In this document: positions 62,583-64,000 of the stretch, in pieces
Layout: each line of letters opens with the position of its first letter
Position numbering within the stretch: position 1 is the stretch's first letter
NCBI GenBank assembly: GCA_030549775.1
Contig: CM060177.1
Coordinates: forward strand, 49,192,244-49,256,243
Direction: 5' to 3'
DNA from: Tamarix chinensis
Taxonomy: Eukaryota; Streptophyta; Magnoliopsida; Caryophyllales; Tamaricaceae
DNA: 64,000 bases
Translations under genes and position numbers: made by a program
Notes under the pieces: model-generated
The model's database searches: none
What the model was told of the DNA's origin: nothing
Seen by the model: the letters and a program-made list of their open reading frames with translations, nothing else

Positions 62583-63879
62583 TGTAACACCCCAAAATTC
62601 ACTACTTTTTTTTTGGAAAGCGAAAGTAATCAAATTTGAAATACATAAATTAAAACCCGTGAATTCTGAGGATATTACCACCACCACTTAGTATCAAACC
62701 GGTTCACTCCGACCGTTTCAATACCAAGTGCCAAGGCTAAGGAAAGATTCACGATCAATTATAATATTAAGACAAACTAAACTTCAAATAAGCATTAAAC
62801 GGTTGTAAAACAAAATCAGAGTACGCCTAAAGAATTATAATTCATTTCCAAAAGAGAAATAGGCTTAAAACCGATAAAATATTCATTTAAAATACTCGAT
62901 CGAGTAATAAATCATAAGAGAGTAAATCTGATACAAAAGAAATAGCAGAAGAAGATAAAATAACAAGAAGAGAGAATACGTCCACAACACTCTCGAACTT
63001 TGAGCCAACCACAAGCTCAACACATAGCCCCGACTGATGTCTCGCTCACCTGTACAAAGTCAGAAGGGCATACTACTCGTGGGAATGAGCAGCACCCATG
63101 AAAAGGGTGATCAGTACACTACGTACTGAGTAAGATAACCGAGCACTAAGGCCCAACACATAAGCACATAAGTCATGCAGAAGAATAGAAGATCACAATC
63201 ATAAATGCATATGATCAACCAAGTAAAAGTACAAAGGCCCATATACAATCTGGATTAATTATTTAATTAATCTTTCATCAAAAATCGATACACACCATGC
63301 CTTTTATCAAATCCATGTAAGTACAGGAACACCCCACTATTATAACTGATGGGTCGGTCACACATAGAGCATTATGCCCTAACCACTATTATTACCGATG
63401 GATCGGTCACATATAGGGTAAAACCCTAACCACTATTCCTAACTGGTGGATCGGCTGGTTCCTGCTCGCATGGTGTTCCACTATAAGTAATTAGTATCTT
63501 TTAGGTGCCTTAACAAACTCTGGGTTGTTGTGATTAACTAGGGTTGGAGTGGCTAATTGTGATTTGTTATGGTTAATTAAGGTTTGGAATGGCTAATTAT
63601 GGTTGTTATGGTTAAATAGGATTTGGAGTGGTTAACTATGGTTTGTTGTGGTTGATTAGGGTTGTTGTGGCTACTTAGAGTTTTTGTGTTATCATGTGTA
63701 TTTGGTGATTGAAGTATAATTATGATTGTGGAATTTATGATTTGTGATGTGTGAAGTGTAAAGATAATGATTCATGCATGGCAGTAATATTCCCAGAATT
63801 CACGGGTTTTAATTTATGTATTTCAAATTTGATTACTTCCACTTTCCAAAAAAAAAGTAGTGAATTTTAGGGTGTTACA
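62583..63879 (+). mobile_element. TGTAACACC-family member with ~100-bp inverted ends
   Basis: Perfect TACAT duplication (62578-62582 and 63880-63884) between the copia codons for GTKDY and the following Met. The 5' end TGTAACACCCCAAAATTCAC and about 100 bp after it recur inverted at 63778-63879 with few differences. The interior has GGGAATGAGCAGCACCCA (63081), CTACGTACTGAGTAAG (63119), CCACTATT..GATGGATCGGTC units (63335-63455) and a GGTTAATTAAGGTTTGGA-type short repeat (63520-63680). It is 1297 bp with no coding frame. Confidence 0.93.
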
Positions 63880-64000
63880 TACATGCTCATGTATCATCAT
63901 GTTGAGGATTTAGAGGTAGTAAGCTATTTGGATGCATACTTTATTGGATGTGTAGATTCATGCAAATCTACTTCTAGATTTATATTCCTATTGGACGGTG

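Larger units (their letters stand above)
56807..64000 (+). mobile_element. Ty1/copia retrotransposon, decayed, runs off window
   Basis: Order seen: 5' LTR, tRNA-Met primer site, leader, gag, pre-integrase, integrase, reverse transcriptase, RNase H start. This order (INT before RT) defines copia. Two later insertions split the RT-RNase H region (61134-62160 and 62583-63879). All frames carry many stops. The 3' LTR lies beyond the window. Confidence 0.88.
58801..64000 (+). pseudogene. Copia pol (INT-RT-RNase H), broken and split
   Basis: The protease region is poorly preserved. The GAG-pre-integrase motif MVWHKRLGHMS is at about 59299. Integrase pieces include FISFIDYYS (about 59527) and NGVVEKRN (about 59789), then FFFGYIQQSKGYRFY (about 60056). 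RT pieces are DLISLPNGDKPIGCK (about 60597), QQMDVKISFLYGDLEGEIYM (about 60820) and YVDGILLACND at 61079, where the catalytic box has Gly in place of the second Asp. RT resumes at 62166 (FLSNKLDIKDMG) and continues to YLKGTKDY (62580). RNase H text VVSYLDAYFIGCVDSCKSTS begins at about 63919. Many stops throughout. Confidence 0.85.

Noticed and set aside
1..64000. Host protein-coding gene
   Set aside because: Every frame with a recognisable domain belongs to a LINE, MULE, CACTA or copia element; the remaining open frames lack domain or intron structure.

Overview
This window is plant nuclear DNA, very probably from an angiosperm, and is a transposon-dense intergenic stretch. The reasons are AT-rich sequence, GT-AG introns of about 90-100 bp, and transposons of typical plant lineages: an L1 LINE with an RRM ORF1, a Mutator-like element (MULE) with an OTU protease and a plant mobile domain gene, CACTA, hAT MITEs, and a Ty1/copia element primed by initiator tRNA-Met. 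I see no intact host gene. Every protein-coding remnant belongs to a transposon and carries stops or frameshifts.

Layout. 1-1.67 kb: intergenic, with a SINE-like remnant. 1.67-7.63 kb: near full-length L1 LINE (RRM + DUF4283 ORF1; endonuclease-RT ORF2), disabled by stops and shifts. 7.9-9.3 kb: long-TIR element enclosing GC/pyrimidine-rich DNA. 9.3-18.5 kb: C/T-rich DNA split by a hAT MITE (8-bp TSD) and by a 7.5-kb element of a TGTAACACC-ended family, itself split by a second member. 18.9-28.0 kb: MITE, a 2.1-kb direct duplication (19.1-21.3 and 25.9-28.0) and, between the copies, a CACTA element with one recognisable end. 28.0-32.4 kb: degraded TGTAACACC-family DNA ending in an inverted 5' end. 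32.85-46.23 kb: a MULE whose two ends carry 17-bp dyads spaced every 32-33 bp. It holds a spliced transposase-OTU gene (+) and a convergent four-exon plant mobile domain gene (-); a 3.8-kb family member sits in the third intron of the latter. 46.2-48.0 kb: unexplained, with a segment homologous to 565-735. 48.0-56.7 kb: a very large imperfect inverted repeat made of two family members, each with a ~145-bp tandem array. 56.8-64.0 kb: a decayed copia element interrupted by a 1.0-kb solo-LTR-like element and by a 1.3-kb inverted-end family member; it runs off the window.

The most unusual items are the phased dyad arrays at both MULE ends and the TGTAACACC family. That family has LTR-like termini (TG..CA) and 5-bp target duplications, yet in three cases has long inverted 5' ends, like a fold-back element. 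Nesting gives relative ages: copia is older than the two elements within it, the MULE is older than the 38.8-kb insertion, and the 10.8-kb element is older than the 12.9-kb one.
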